The position numbers and the translations under genes were made by a program. From Sphingomonas_Q fennica_A (GTDB taxonomy: Bacteria; Pseudomonadota; Alphaproteobacteria; Sphingomonadales; Sphingomonadaceae), in assembly GCA_036946415.1 (NCBI GenBank), contig JAQIJD010000010.1, forward strand, positions 30,624 through 94,623: a stretch of 64,000 nt of DNA, in the 5' to 3' direction. Positions within the stretch are counted from its first letter, which is position 1, and every line of letters starts with the position of its first letter. The notes beneath the pieces were generated by a model that saw only the letters and a list, made by a program, of their open reading frames with translations, was not told the DNA's origin and did not search any database. Positions 9,088 to 17,806 of the stretch are shown here, piece by piece.

Positions 9088-9942
9088 ATGGACGCCGCGC
9101 CCGCCATCGCCGCCGACGCCCCGATCGTCGATGCGCACGCCCACGTCTTCACGCGCGATCTGCCGCTGGCGGGGGACGCGTGGGTCACGCCCGCTTATGA
9201 TTTCACGCCAGCCGACTATCTGGCGACGCTGGATGCGCATGGTGTGCATTTCGGTATCCTCTCCGGCCTCAGCATCAGCGGCGACTACAACGATTATACG
9301 ATCGGCGCGGCGTGCGGCTCGCCACGGCTGCGGGCCACCGCGATCGTCGCGCCGGAGACCGATCCCTACGTCCTGCGCCGGATGCGCGACGACGGCGTCG
9401 TCGGCATCCGCTTCCAGCTGGTCCGCCGGGCGGTGCTGCCCGATTTCGCCGATGCCGCGCACCGCCTGCTGCTGCGACGGGTGCGCGATCTCGGCTGGCA
9501 CGTCCATGTCGCGATCGAGGGCGAGCGGCTCGATCGGGTGCTGCCCGCGCTGGAGGCTTCGGGTGTGCGGCTGGTGCTGGATCATTTCGCGCATCCCGAT
9601 CCGGCGCGGGGCGTCGCCTGCGCGGGGTTCCGGACGGCGCTGGCCGCGGCACAGCGCGGCAACGTCTGGATCAAGATGTCGGCGGGCTTCCGCCTCGGCG
9701 GGCCGGAGGCGTGGCGCGAGCCGGCGATCGACGGCGCCCAGGCCCTTGCCCGCGATGCGGCGGCCGTATTGCTGGCCGAGCTTGGCCCCGAACGGCTGCT
9801 GTGGGGCAGCGACGCGCCCTTCGTCGGCTACGAGGGCCGCATGACCTATGCCGGGGCGCTGGCCGATCTTGCCGCTTGGGCGCCCCGCCCCGAAACCCGC
9901 CGAGCATTGTCAAATACCTCACTTCGCTTCTATTTTTCCTGA
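9088..9942 (+). CDS. Amidohydrolase-superfamily metal hydrolase (LigI/PDC-lactonase-like)
   Basis: A 284-residue TIM-barrel protein. It shows the amidohydrolase metal motif HxH in VDAHAHVF, a histidine in the strand ending LVLDHFAHPDP, and the late aspartate in LLWGSDAPF. This compact layout matches the family of 2-pyrone-4,6-dicarboxylate lactonase and related lactonases or decarboxylases (Amidohydro_2). ATG 9088 is eight bases after the SDR stop. A second member of the same family sits at 15587, so the pathway may contain two hydrolytic steps or one hydrolysis and one decarboxylation. Lactone hydrolysis is the best guess; the assignment rests on the fold only. Confidence 0.8.
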   Translation: MDAAPAIAADAPIVDAHAHVFTRDLPLAGDAWVTPAYDFTPADYLATLDAHGVHFGILSGLSISGDYNDYTIGAACGSPRLRATAIVAPETDPYVLRRMRDDGVVGIRFQLVRRAVLPDFADAAHRLLLRRVRDLGWHVHVAIEGERLDRVLPALEASGVRLVLDHFAHPDPARGVACAGFRTALAAAQRGNVWIKMSAGFRLGGPEAWREPAIDGAQALARDAAAVLLAELGPERLLWGSDAPFVGYEGRMTYAGALADLAAWAPRPETRRALSNTSLRFYFS

Positions 9943-9996
9943 AAAGCGCCGTCCACGCCGCAGGCCGGACGAGCGCCGAGACCGGAGAGGAACCCG

Positions 9997-11994
9997 ATGC
10001 CCGACCTGAAACGGACCCTGCTGGCGGCCGTGGCGCTGTTCGCGCTGGCGGGTGCCGCCCCCGCCCGTGGCGACCGGCTGACGGCGGACGAGCGCAACGC
10101 CCTCGCCCGTGATCTCGATCGCGTGGAATCGGTGCGCGCGGTGAAGGACGTCCAGCGCCTCTATGCGCAGCTCAGCCAGTTCGGCCGCTGGCAGGCGATG
10201 GCCGATCTGTTCGCGGCGGACGGCACGCTCGCCTGGGGGGAGCAGCGGGCGCACGGCCGCACCGCCATCGCCGCCTTCCTGGCGGAGCGCGCCGGCGCGA
10301 TGACGGGGGCGGCGCCCGGCACGCTCCATACCGAGATCATCGACGAGCCGCTGGTCAACCTCTCCGCGGACGGGCGGACCGCCCGGGTCCGCTGGATGGG
10401 AATGCGCTTCATGGGCGACGGCAAGGGCCGGGCGCGGATCGAAGGCGGCCTCTACGAGAACGAATATGTGCGCGAGGACGGCGGCTGGCGGATCGCGACG
10501 CTCGCCTATCATCCGCAATATGAAGGCGATTATGCCGGCGGCTGGGCCAATGTCGGCGGGCGCGACCTGCCGATCGTGCCCGCCCACTTCACCGTCGACG
10601 AAAGCGGCACGCCGATCCCGCCGGCGACGGGCGCCGCCCCGTCCACGCGGTTGAGCGATGGCGAGATCGCCGCCCGCATCGCGCGCCTCAACGACGAGGA
10701 CGCGATCCGCAACGTCCAGAACGCTTATGGCTATTATGTGGATCGGCGGATGTGGACGGACGCGGCCGGCCTGTTCGCGGCGGACGGGGCGATCGGCACG
10801 GCGCGTGGGCCGGCCGGCATCCGCCGGGCACTCGAGGCGATGGGGCCGGAAGGGCTGGCGACCGGCGATCTCAACGAACGCCCGATCTTCGACCTGATCG
10901 TGGAGGTGCAGCCGGGCGGGCGCGAGGCGCGCGCGCGGGGCATCGAACTGGGCCTGCTCGCCGATGGCGCGAAGCGACAGGGGGCCTGGGAATTCGCGGT
11001 GTTCGAAAGCCGCTTCGTCAAGGATGGCGGCCTCTGGAAGCTGAAGGCGCTCGATCGCACGCCGCTGTTGCGGGCCGATTATGCGACGGGCTGGGGCGAT
11101 GGCGGCACGGCGCCCGGCGCCCGTGCGGTGCCGGCCTTTCTGGCCGTCCGGGCCGGCGTGCCGGTCGCCACGGCGGGGGCGGTCCAGGCGGCGGACCTTC
11201 GCCGCCGCCTCGCCCGGTCCGCCGCTTATGACGGCGTCGAGAACGTCTCGTCCGCCTACGGCTTCTACATCGACGATTTCCAATGGCCGCAGATGGCGGG
11301 CATCTTCGCCGAGAAGGGCAACAAGCAGGCCCCGTTCGCGGGCTATTATCTGGGGCGGGACCGTATTCTGGGGGCGGTGAACGCCAGCTGGGGGCCGGCG
11401 CCGGCGATGCGCGCCGCCATCTCCTTCCACTGGCGGACGCAGCCGGTGATCCACGTCTCGCACGACGGCCGCTCCGCCAACCTGCGCACCCGCCTGTTCC
11501 AGCCGCGGACGTCGAAGAATGCGGTCGAGACGCCGGCCAGCTTCTACATGGGCGGCCTGCACGGGGGCATGTATCCCAACGATCAGGCGGTGCTGGAGAA
11601 CGGCATCTGGCGCCTGTGGAGCCTGACCATCGACGAACACTATTTCGCGTCGCCCAACTGGAAGGGCGGCTGGGCGGCGGCGGCCCCGAACGAGACGGCG
11701 GTGCGGCCGAGTCCGCTCCTCACCAAATATCCGCCGGACGTGAAGATCAGCGATCTCGGCCGGCGCGAGGAGGGTTTCCGCGGCGGCACCGGCACGCCCG
11801 TCGACTGGCCGGGCATCCTGCCGATGTGGTTCCATTACCGGAATCCCGTCAGCGGCCGCACGCCCGACCGGTTCTGGCCCGATTGCGTGCCGTGCGAAGC
11901 GGTGCCCGCGGCGCGGATGACCGCCCACGGCTATCAGCAGCCGCCGACCGGACCGGAGATCGACGGGGTCGAGGTGCCGCCCGCCCGCCCGTGA
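9997..11994 (+). CDS. Secreted protein with three tandem NTF2/SnoaL-like domains
   Basis: A 665-residue protein with a Sec signal peptide (LLAAVALFALAGAAPARG). Three NTF2-like units can be seen. Their helix-1/loop signatures are VQRLYAQLSQFGRWQAMADL (about residue 52), VQNAYGYYVDRRMWTDAAGL (about 235) and VSSAYGFYIDDFQWPQMAGI (about 415). Each is followed by a LFAADG- or IFAEKG-type segment and curved-sheet strands. SnoaL-type domains act as hydratases, isomerases, cyclases or lyases on polycyclic or phenolic compounds. Three in one exported chain is unusual. It lies in the operon behind the amidohydrolase and before the MFS permease, so a periplasmic step on the imported substrate is plausible. 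No exact function can be assigned. Confidence 0.75.
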   Translation: MPDLKRTLLAAVALFALAGAAPARGDRLTADERNALARDLDRVESVRAVKDVQRLYAQLSQFGRWQAMADLFAADGTLAWGEQRAHGRTAIAAFLAERAGAMTGAAPGTLHTEIIDEPLVNLSADGRTARVRWMGMRFMGDGKGRARIEGGLYENEYVREDGGWRIATLAYHPQYEGDYAGGWANVGGRDLPIVPAHFTVDESGTPIPPATGAAPSTRLSDGEIAARIARLNDEDAIRNVQNAYGYYVDRRMWTDAAGLFAADGAIGTARGPAGIRRALEAMGPEGLATGDLNERPIFDLIVEVQPGGREARARGIELGLLADGAKRQGAWEFAVFESRFVKDGGLWKLKALDRTPLLRADYATGWGDGGTAPGARAVPAFLAVRAGVPVATAGAVQAADLRRRLARSAAYDGVENVSSAYGFYIDDFQWPQMAGIFAEKGNKQAPFAGYYLGRDRILGAVNASWGPAPAMRAAISFHWRTQPVIHVSHDGRSANLRTRLFQPRTSKNAVETPASFYMGGLHGGMYPNDQAVLENGIWRLWSLTIDEHYFASPNWKGGWAAAAPNETAVRPSPLLTKYPPDVKISDLGRREEGFRGGTGTPVDWPGILPMWFHYRNPVSGRTPDRFWPDCVPCEAVPAARMTAHGYQQPPTGPEIDGVEVPPARP

Positions 11995-12109
11995 TCCGGT
12001 CAACAGCCGATACCGGCCGAGGCAAGCCGGCGCGCCGCGCCGCGCCTATTCCGATTTCCGCCCCGAGGAGTATCCGTCCCATGCCGCCATCGCGGACCCT
12101 GCATTGACC

Positions 12110-13426
12110 ATGTTCGGCTGGTATCGCGAGGCGGACGGCAAGACCCGGCGCGTGTTTTGGACGTGCGGCGCCGGCTGGGCGATGGATACGGCCGACGGGC
12201 TGGTCTACCAATATCTGATCCCGGTGCTGATGGCGGCCTTCGGCATGACGCTGGGGCAGGCGGGCGCGATCGCCAGCGCCAATTACGTCGCCGCGGCGCT
12301 CGGGGGGTGGCTGGGCGGCTGGGCGAGCGACCGCTTCGGCCGGGCGCGCGTGTTGCAGATCACGATCCTGTGGTTCTCGGTCTTCTCCTTCCTGTCGGGC
12401 TTCGCCAACAGCTACGAGCAGTTGCTGGCCGCGCGCGTGCTGCAAGGCATCGGCTTCGGCGCGGAATGGGCGGTGGGCGCGGTGCTGCTGGGCGAGATGA
12501 TCGCGCCGCAGCACCGCGGCAAGGCGCTGGGCACGGTCCATGCCGGCGCGGCGATCGGCTCGGCGATCGCGGCGCTGCTGGCGGGGCCGTTCGCGGCGGC
12601 GCTGCCGGCGGACATCGGCTGGCGCGCGGTGTTCTGGATCGGCCTGCTGCCGGCCGGGCTGATCTTCTTCGTGCGCCGCGGGTCGGACGATCCGGCGATC
12701 TACCGTGCCGCCGCCGCACATGCCGCCAGGACCGGGCGGCACGCGACGATGGCCAGCATCTTCCGCCCGCGCATCGCCTTCACCACCGCCATGGCGTCTC
12801 TCCTGTCGCTGGGGGCGCAGGGGGCGGCCTTTGCGGTCAGCAACTATCTCACCACCTTCCTCAGCGTCGAACGCGGGCTCAGCGTATCGATGGCGGGGCT
12901 GTGCGTGATGGTGAACAGCGCCGGCGGCTTCTTCGGCTTCCTCAGCAACGCCTATGTGTCGGACAGGGTGGGGCGGCGCACGGTGTTCCGCCTGTTCGCG
13001 GCCGGCTTCATCGTCACTTCGTCGATCTACCTGTTCGCGCCGCTCGGCAATGCGGTGGCGCTGCTGATCCCGATCGGCTTCGTCTACGGCTTCTTCCAGT
13101 TCGGCATCTACGCGTCGTTCGGCCCCTATTTCACCGAATTGTTCCCGACCGAGATGCGGGCGACCGGCCAGGCCTTCGCCTATAATTTCGGGCGCGGCTT
13201 CTCGGCGCTGTTCATCACCGGGGTCGCGGTGCTGGCGGCCAGCGTGCCGCTGAGCGCGGCGATGGCGATCTTCGGGCTGATCGGCATGGTCTGCGCGATC
13301 GCCGCGACCTTCGCGCTGCCCGAAACGGCCGGCCGCGCCCTGCACAGCCTGGCCGACGGGCAGGACGCCGATGCCGACGCCGCCGTTCCATCCCCCACCC
13401 TGCACGAGGGCATCACCCATGTTTGA
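12110..13426 (+). CDS. MFS transporter, aromatic acid:H+ symporter (AAHS)-like
   Basis: A 438-residue inner-membrane permease with about 12 hydrophobic segments. The MFS loop 2-3 motif reads GGWASDRFGRARVL, and the loop 8-9 repeat reads SDRVGRRTVF. The first segment carries GWAMDTADGLVYQYLIPVL, close to the DGxD-type helix 1 of aromatic acid:proton symporters. ATG 12110 is preferred over TTG 12104. The last eight bases overlap the next gene, showing coupled translation. It probably takes the pathway intermediate from periplasm to cytoplasm, after the receptor and the secreted NTF2 protein have acted. The family is firm; aromatic acid specificity is inferred from similarity and context. Confidence 0.85.
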   Translation: MFGWYREADGKTRRVFWTCGAGWAMDTADGLVYQYLIPVLMAAFGMTLGQAGAIASANYVAAALGGWLGGWASDRFGRARVLQITILWFSVFSFLSGFANSYEQLLAARVLQGIGFGAEWAVGAVLLGEMIAPQHRGKALGTVHAGAAIGSAIAALLAGPFAAALPADIGWRAVFWIGLLPAGLIFFVRRGSDDPAIYRAAAAHAARTGRHATMASIFRPRIAFTTAMASLLSLGAQGAAFAVSNYLTTFLSVERGLSVSMAGLCVMVNSAGGFFGFLSNAYVSDRVGRRTVFRLFAAGFIVTSSIYLFAPLGNAVALLIPIGFVYGFFQFGIYASFGPYFTELFPTEMRATGQAFAYNFGRGFSALFITGVAVLAASVPLSAAMAIFGLIGMVCAIAATFALPETAGRALHSLADGQDADADAAVPSPTLHEGITHV

Positions 13427-13865
13427 CCGGAAGGTGGCCGAACTGACGTTCGAGCTGCAACAGCAACTGGCCGATTACTGGCACGAGATCGATACCAACG
13501 GCGGCCGCGACGCCGGCAGCTATTATACCGAAGACGGCGTCTTCCACGGCCAGATGGCGTCCTACGAGGGCAGGGCCAAGATCCAGCAATTCTACGATTG
13601 GCGGGTCGCGCAGGGGCCGCGGCTGGCGGTGCACAGCTTCACCAATTTCCGCGCCTGGTTCACGAGCGAGCAGACGGCGGAAAGCAGCTGCTACCTGTTC
13701 CTCTACGCCGCCAACGGCGAGAAGATCCTGCCCAGCCATGCGCCGATCACCATCTCGATGGCGACCGACAGATATGTCCGCGCCGGCGACCGCTGGCTGT
13801 GCACCTACCGCCGCTTCGAACATTGGTTCGAAGGCGACACGCCGATCACCAATCCCAAGCTCTGA
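13419..13865 (+). CDS. Small NTF2/SnoaL-like cytoplasmic protein
   Basis: A 148-residue single NTF2-like domain without a signal peptide. The N-terminal helix LQQQLADYWHEID, the YYTEDGVFHG turn, the strand VHSFTNFRAWF and the final GDRWLCTYRRFEHWF are the usual elements of SnoaL-like enzymes. The start overlaps the MFS stop by eight bases. Proteins of this kind in sphingomonad aromatic clusters work as lyases, dehydratases or isomerases. It pairs with the exported three-domain relative upstream, perhaps doing the cytoplasmic version of the same chemistry. The activity is unknown. Confidence 0.75.
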   Translation: MFDRKVAELTFELQQQLADYWHEIDTNGGRDAGSYYTEDGVFHGQMASYEGRAKIQQFYDWRVAQGPRLAVHSFTNFRAWFTSEQTAESSCYLFLYAANGEKILPSHAPITISMATDRYVRAGDRWLCTYRRFEHWFEGDTPITNPKL

Positions 13866-13877
13866 CAGCGAGGCCCC

Positions 13878-14804
13878 ATGTCCACCGACACGATGTATGC
13901 GGCCGGCGATCCGCGCGCCGGCCTCGCCACCGCCCGAGCGGCGCCGACCCCCGTCGCCGCGAGCGGCTTCGGCGCCTCGTCCTACGCGCTGTTCGGTGAG
14001 AGCGCGCCGCAGATCGACGATGCGACCGGGCGGACGTGGCTGGCGCGCGGCCAGAATTTCATCGTCGCCTATACGATCGCGACGCCGGGCGCGGTGTTCG
14101 AGCGGACGGGCCAGCCGGACGAATATGTCCTCCTGATCGAAGCGCCGGAACCGTCCGCGACGGTGGAGGCCGGCGGCGAGCGCGTCGACGTCGGCGGCGC
14201 GCATATCGCCTTCGTGCCGCCGGGCGACAGCCGCATCACGGTGCCGCAGGGCGGGGAGATCGTGCGCCTGTTCACCACCGCCTCGGCCGATCTGGCCGCA
14301 CTCTGCTCGAACGCCGCGACCTATGCCGATCCCGCGCCCTTCATCCCGCCGCTCGAACGCTGGCCGACCCCGCCGGACGGCTTTCGGATCCGCGCCTACG
14401 ATCTCGACGTGCCCGCCGAGGAGGGGCGCTTCGGCCGCATCTGGCGCTGCACGACCTTCATGGTCAACGTGTTCGAGCCTGCGGCCCCACGCGATCCCGA
14501 CAAGCTCTCGCCGCACCACCATGACGATTTCGAGCAATGCTCGCTCGCGATGGGCGGCAGCTTCGTCCACCACCTGCGCTGGCCGTGGACGGCGCGGCTG
14601 GCCGACTGGCGGGATGACGAGCATGTCACCTGCCCGGCGCCGTCGATCGCGGTGATCCCGCCGCGCTCGATCCACACCTCAGCCTCGATCGCGCCCGAGA
14701 ACAATCTGCTGGTCGACATCTTCTCGCCGCCGCGGCGCGACTTTTCGGACATGCCCGGCTGGGTGTTGAACGCCGCGGACTATCCCGCCCCGCCGGCGGC
14801 ATGA
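13878..14804 (+). CDS. Cupin-fold protein, putative metal enzyme
   Basis: A 308-residue protein without signal peptide or membrane segments. The second half has a cupin metal-binding pattern: a triple histidine in LSPHHHDDFEQCSLAMGG and a late histidine in IPPRSIHTS. The first half has a cupin-like strand set (YVLLIEAPEPSATVEAGG, HIAFVPPGDSRI) but lacks the histidines, so it looks bicupin with one active site. ATG 13878 is 12 bases after the NTF2 stop, and the stop overlaps the aldolase start (ATGA). It may be a dioxygenase, isomerase or hydrolase of a ring or keto acid intermediate. I do not recognise a specific family. Confidence 0.65.
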   Translation: MSTDTMYAAGDPRAGLATARAAPTPVAASGFGASSYALFGESAPQIDDATGRTWLARGQNFIVAYTIATPGAVFERTGQPDEYVLLIEAPEPSATVEAGGERVDVGGAHIAFVPPGDSRITVPQGGEIVRLFTTASADLAALCSNAATYADPAPFIPPLERWPTPPDGFRIRAYDLDVPAEEGRFGRIWRCTTFMVNVFEPAAPRDPDKLSPHHHDDFEQCSLAMGGSFVHHLRWPWTARLADWRDDEHVTCPAPSIAVIPPRSIHTSASIAPENNLLVDIFSPPRRDFSDMPGWVLNAADYPAPPAA

Positions 14805-15577
14805 GCCACGCGGCGCTCCAGCGGCGGTTCCGCGGCCGGCTGTCGGCCGGCGAAAGCCTGCTCGGCACCTTCCTGAAGACGCCGACCGCACATGCGACGG
14901 AGATACTGAGCGGGGCGGGCTTCGACTTCGTCGTGATCGATGCCGAACATGCGCCCTTCTCGCGCAGTGAGATCGATCTGATGATGCTGGCGGCGCGGGC
15001 CGGCGGCCTGCCCGCGATCGTCCGCGTCGCCTCGGCCGCCCCGGCCGATCTGCTCAACGCGCTCGATTGCGGCGCGGCGGGAGTGCTGGTGCCGCATGTC
15101 GACAGCGCGGAGACGCTGCGCGGCATCGTCGCCCATTGCCGCTATCGGGGCGGCCTGCGCGGCTTTTCCAATTCGCCGCGGGCCGGCGACTATGGTGCGC
15201 TGAATTTCGCCGATCATATCGCCAACGCGGACGCCGCGACCGCGATCGTGGCGATGATCGAGGATCCCGAGGCGATCGAGCGGCTGGATGCGATCTTCGC
15301 GGTCGAAGGGCTGACGGCCGCCTTCATCGGCCGCGGCGACCTGTCCGCCCGCCTCGGCGCAACGCATGTCGGCGATCCGGCGGTCGCGATGCTGGTCGAA
15401 CGGATCGCCGCGGCGGCCGGGGCGCACGGCGTGCCGCTGATCGCGCATGTCGGGGCGGGGGACGATCCGGATATCGCCCGGCTCCGCGGTCTGGGGGTCG
15501 GCGCGTTCCTCGTCGCCTCCGATCAGGGCCTGTTGCGGCAAGGGGCGCTCGCCGCCCGCCGTGCCTTCGATGCCTGA
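14801..15577 (+). CDS. HpcH/HpaI-family aldolase
   Basis: A 258-residue class II pyruvate aldolase. Family hallmarks are VVIDAEHAPFS (metal/acid-base glutamate), the arginine in AIVRVAS, VPHVDSAE, AMIEDPEAIE (metal glutamate) and FIGRGDLSARLG (metal aspartate). These enzymes split 4-hydroxy-2-oxo acids into pyruvate and an aldehyde; HpaI releases succinic semialdehyde. The ATGA overlap with the cupin gene shows a tight operon. An SSADH-like aldehyde dehydrogenase lies downstream at 19589 and could oxidise the aldehyde formed. The exact acceptor is not known. Confidence 0.85.
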   Translation: MSHAALQRRFRGRLSAGESLLGTFLKTPTAHATEILSGAGFDFVVIDAEHAPFSRSEIDLMMLAARAGGLPAIVRVASAAPADLLNALDCGAAGVLVPHVDSAETLRGIVAHCRYRGGLRGFSNSPRAGDYGALNFADHIANADAATAIVAMIEDPEAIERLDAIFAVEGLTAAFIGRGDLSARLGATHVGDPAVAMLVERIAAAAGAHGVPLIAHVGAGDDPDIARLRGLGVGAFLVASDQGLLRQGALAARRAFDA

Positions 15578-15586
15578 GGTTTGCCC

Positions 15587-16525
15587 ATGACGATCCCGCT
15601 GTTCGATACCCACGCGCATCTGATCGCCGACGATTGGAATCGCTATCCGGCCCGCCCGTTCACGCCCGACCTGCCGGTGCCCGACCGGCCGGGCTACAGC
15701 GTGACGGGCGATGCGCTGATCGCGATGATGGACGCCGAGAACGTCGCCGCCGCCTGCCTCGTCCAGCGCGGCCACGTCTACGGCTATCACAACGATTATA
15801 TCGTCGAATGCGCGCGCGCCCGGCCCGATCGGTTGCAGGCGGTGGTGATCCTCGATGCGCAGGATCCCGCGACGGCGGGGCGATACCGCCGGATGGTGGC
15901 GGGGGGCGGCGTCTGCGGCCTCCGTCTGGCGCAGACGCGGCCGTGGATATTGGACACCGCCTGGATGAGTTCGCCCGCCGCGATGGGGCTGTGGGAGGCG
16001 TGCGCCGATCTGGGCACGCCGATGACGCTGATCATGTTCATGAACCAGCTGCCCTACAATCTGCCGCTGCTGAAGATCATCGCCCGCCGCTTCCCCGATC
16101 TGCCGATCCTGCTCGACCATGCGGCGATGCCGTTCGGGATGACGCAATATGAGGTGGCGCTGGCCGAAGCCGCGGGCGAGGCCGTGGTGATGCCGCCGCC
16201 GCCGCATTTCGGGATCGACCGGACGATCGAGATGCTGGCGGACGAGCCCAACGTCCATTTCAAGATCACCGAGATCAACATGGAACGGCTGCATGCCGCC
16301 GGGGTGCGACCGGCGCATATCGTGCGCCGGCTGGTCGACGGTTTCGGCCCCGATCGGCTGATGTGGGGATCGGACATCGGCCAGAGCATGAAGTGGAGCT
16401 ATGCCGAGAAGACCGCGATGGCGCGCGCCGCGGCCGACTGGCTGACCGGGGCGGAGCGGCTGGCCTTCCTCCACGACAATGCCGCCCGCGTCTATGGGCG
16501 GCCCGCCTACCAGGCCGCTTCGTAG
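15587..16525 (+). CDS. Amidohydrolase-superfamily protein
   Basis: A 312-residue TIM-barrel hydrolase. The HxH metal motif is FDTHAHLI, the barrel histidine is in ILLDHAAMPFGM and the late aspartate is in RLMWGSDIGQ. It belongs to the same Amidohydro_2 group as the protein at 9088 but is clearly divergent, so the two probably have different substrates. ATG 15587 is preferred over TTG 15581. The 3' end overlaps the 3' end of the convergent alcohol dehydrogenase gene by 19 bases. A lactonase or non-oxidative decarboxylase role is plausible, and substrate binding by arginine in GLRLAQTRPW is possible. Confidence 0.8.
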   Translation: MTIPLFDTHAHLIADDWNRYPARPFTPDLPVPDRPGYSVTGDALIAMMDAENVAAACLVQRGHVYGYHNDYIVECARARPDRLQAVVILDAQDPATAGRYRRMVAGGGVCGLRLAQTRPWILDTAWMSSPAAMGLWEACADLGTPMTLIMFMNQLPYNLPLLKIIARRFPDLPILLDHAAMPFGMTQYEVALAEAAGEAVVMPPPPHFGIDRTIEMLADEPNVHFKITEINMERLHAAGVRPAHIVRRLVDGFGPDRLMWGSDIGQSMKWSYAEKTAMARAAADWLTGAERLAFLHDNAARVYGRPAYQAAS

Positions 16526-17667
16526 ATCGCGCGCGTATCCGCCTCCGTCAGCGGGCGGGGGTTGCGTTCCAGCAGGCGGGTCACGGTCATCGCCGCCGCC
16601 GCCATGTGCGGGATCGCCTCCCGCGCGATGCCGAAGTCGGACAGGCGGCGCTTGATGCCGCAGGCATCGGCCAGCGCGATCACCCGTTCCACCCCCGCCG
16701 CCGCATCGGCCGCCGCGTCGCCGGTCGGCGGCACGCCCAACGCATGCGCGATGGCGGCATAGCGCGCCGGATCGCCGGCGATGTTGAAGCGCAGCACATG
16801 CGGCAGCAGCAGCGCGTTGGCGACGCCGTGGGCGATGTGGAACTCGCCACCCAGCGGGTAGGCGAGCGCGTGGACGGCGGCGGTGTTGACCGGGCCGAGG
16901 CACATGCCGCCGTAGAGGCTTGCCCGCATCATCCCGCCGCGCGCCTCCAGATCGGTGCCGTCGCGGCAGGCGCGTTCGAGATGGCGGGCGACCAGCGCGA
17001 TCCCGGCCAGCGCCTGCACGTCGACGATCGGGTGCGCGAAGCGGTTGGCATAGGCCTCGATACAATGCGTCAGCGCATCGAGGCCGGTCGCCGCGGTGAC
17101 GGCCGCGGGCATCGATACCGTCAGCGCCGGATCGAGATAGGCGGCATCGGGCACCAGATGATCGCTGACGACGCCCTTCTTCAGCGCCTCGTCCTCGTCG
17201 CCGAGGATCGCGATCGGCGTCACCTCGCTGCCCGTGCCGGCGGTGGTGGGCACGCAGCCGACCCACAGGCTGCGGCCGGACAGCAGCCCCACGCCGATCA
17301 CGTCGCGCACCTGCTGCCGCCCGTCGAGCAAGGCGGCGACGAGCTTGGCGACGTCCATCGCGCTGCCGCCGCCCAGGCCGAGGATGGCATCCGGCGCGAC
17401 GGCACGCGCCGCCGCCATCGCGGCATCGAACGCCTCGAAGGTCGGTTCGCCGACGATATCGTGCCAGATCGTCACCCGCACGCCTGCCGCTTCCAGCTGC
17501 CGCACCAGCGGATCGCACAGGAAGAGGGTGGGACCGGTCGTGACCAGGAAGAGCGAGCGCGTGCCGCGGGCGATCAGATCGTCGCCCGAGCGGGCGAGCG
17601 CGCCCGGCCCGAAATGCAGCTGCCCGACGTTCCGGATCGTCAGCAGCGTCTGTTCCATCGTCGGCAT
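16507..17667 (-). CDS. Iron-containing alcohol dehydrogenase / maleylacetate reductase-like
   Basis: A 386-residue group III alcohol dehydrogenase. The nucleotide-binding motif is LGLGGGSAMDVAK (about 96-108), the family signature is CVPTTAGTGSEVTP, and metal ligands are visible in GLDALTHCIEAYAN and in EFHIAHGVANALLLP. It reduces or oxidises small alcohols, aldehydes or maleylacetate-type keto acids with NAD(P). It is the only minus-strand gene in this part of the cluster and is divergent from the GntR regulator, a common regulator-target arrangement. It could reduce the aldehyde released by the aldolase. The substrate is uncertain. Confidence 0.85.
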   Translation of the reverse strand: MPTMEQTLLTIRNVGQLHFGPGALARSGDDLIARGTRSLFLVTTGPTLFLCDPLVRQLEAAGVRVTIWHDIVGEPTFEAFDAAMAAARAVAPDAILGLGGGSAMDVAKLVAALLDGRQQVRDVIGVGLLSGRSLWVGCVPTTAGTGSEVTPIAILGDEDEALKKGVVSDHLVPDAAYLDPALTVSMPAAVTAATGLDALTHCIEAYANRFAHPIVDVQALAGIALVARHLERACRDGTDLEARGGMMRASLYGGMCLGPVNTAAVHALAYPLGGEFHIAHGVANALLLPHVLRFNIAGDPARYAAIAHALGVPPTGDAAADAAAGVERVIALADACGIKRRLSDFGIAREAIPHMAAAAMTVTRLLERNPRPLTEADTRAIYEAAW

Positions 17668-17720
17668 GGGGCCCCTCTTTGCTTGGCGACCGCCGGGTTA
17701 AGGGGGGCGGGCCCGGGCCG

Positions 17721-17732
17721 CTTGCTCGCAAG
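17721..17732. promoter_or_regulatory. Inverted repeat CTTGC-N2-GCAAG between divergent adh and gntR genes
   Basis: A 12-base inverted repeat CTTGCTCGCAAG lies in the 139-base gap between the divergent alcohol dehydrogenase and GntR genes. GntR regulators often bind short inverted repeats near their own promoter. The rest of the gap is GC-rich, and I saw no convincing -35/-10 pair. Its function is a guess from position and symmetry. Confidence 0.3.
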
Positions 17733-17806
17733 GGCATGGGGAGTTGCTGGCGAGCGGGCGCCCGGAGTGATAATTCGGCGATCGGACAGGCAGATGGACG
17801 ACAGGC

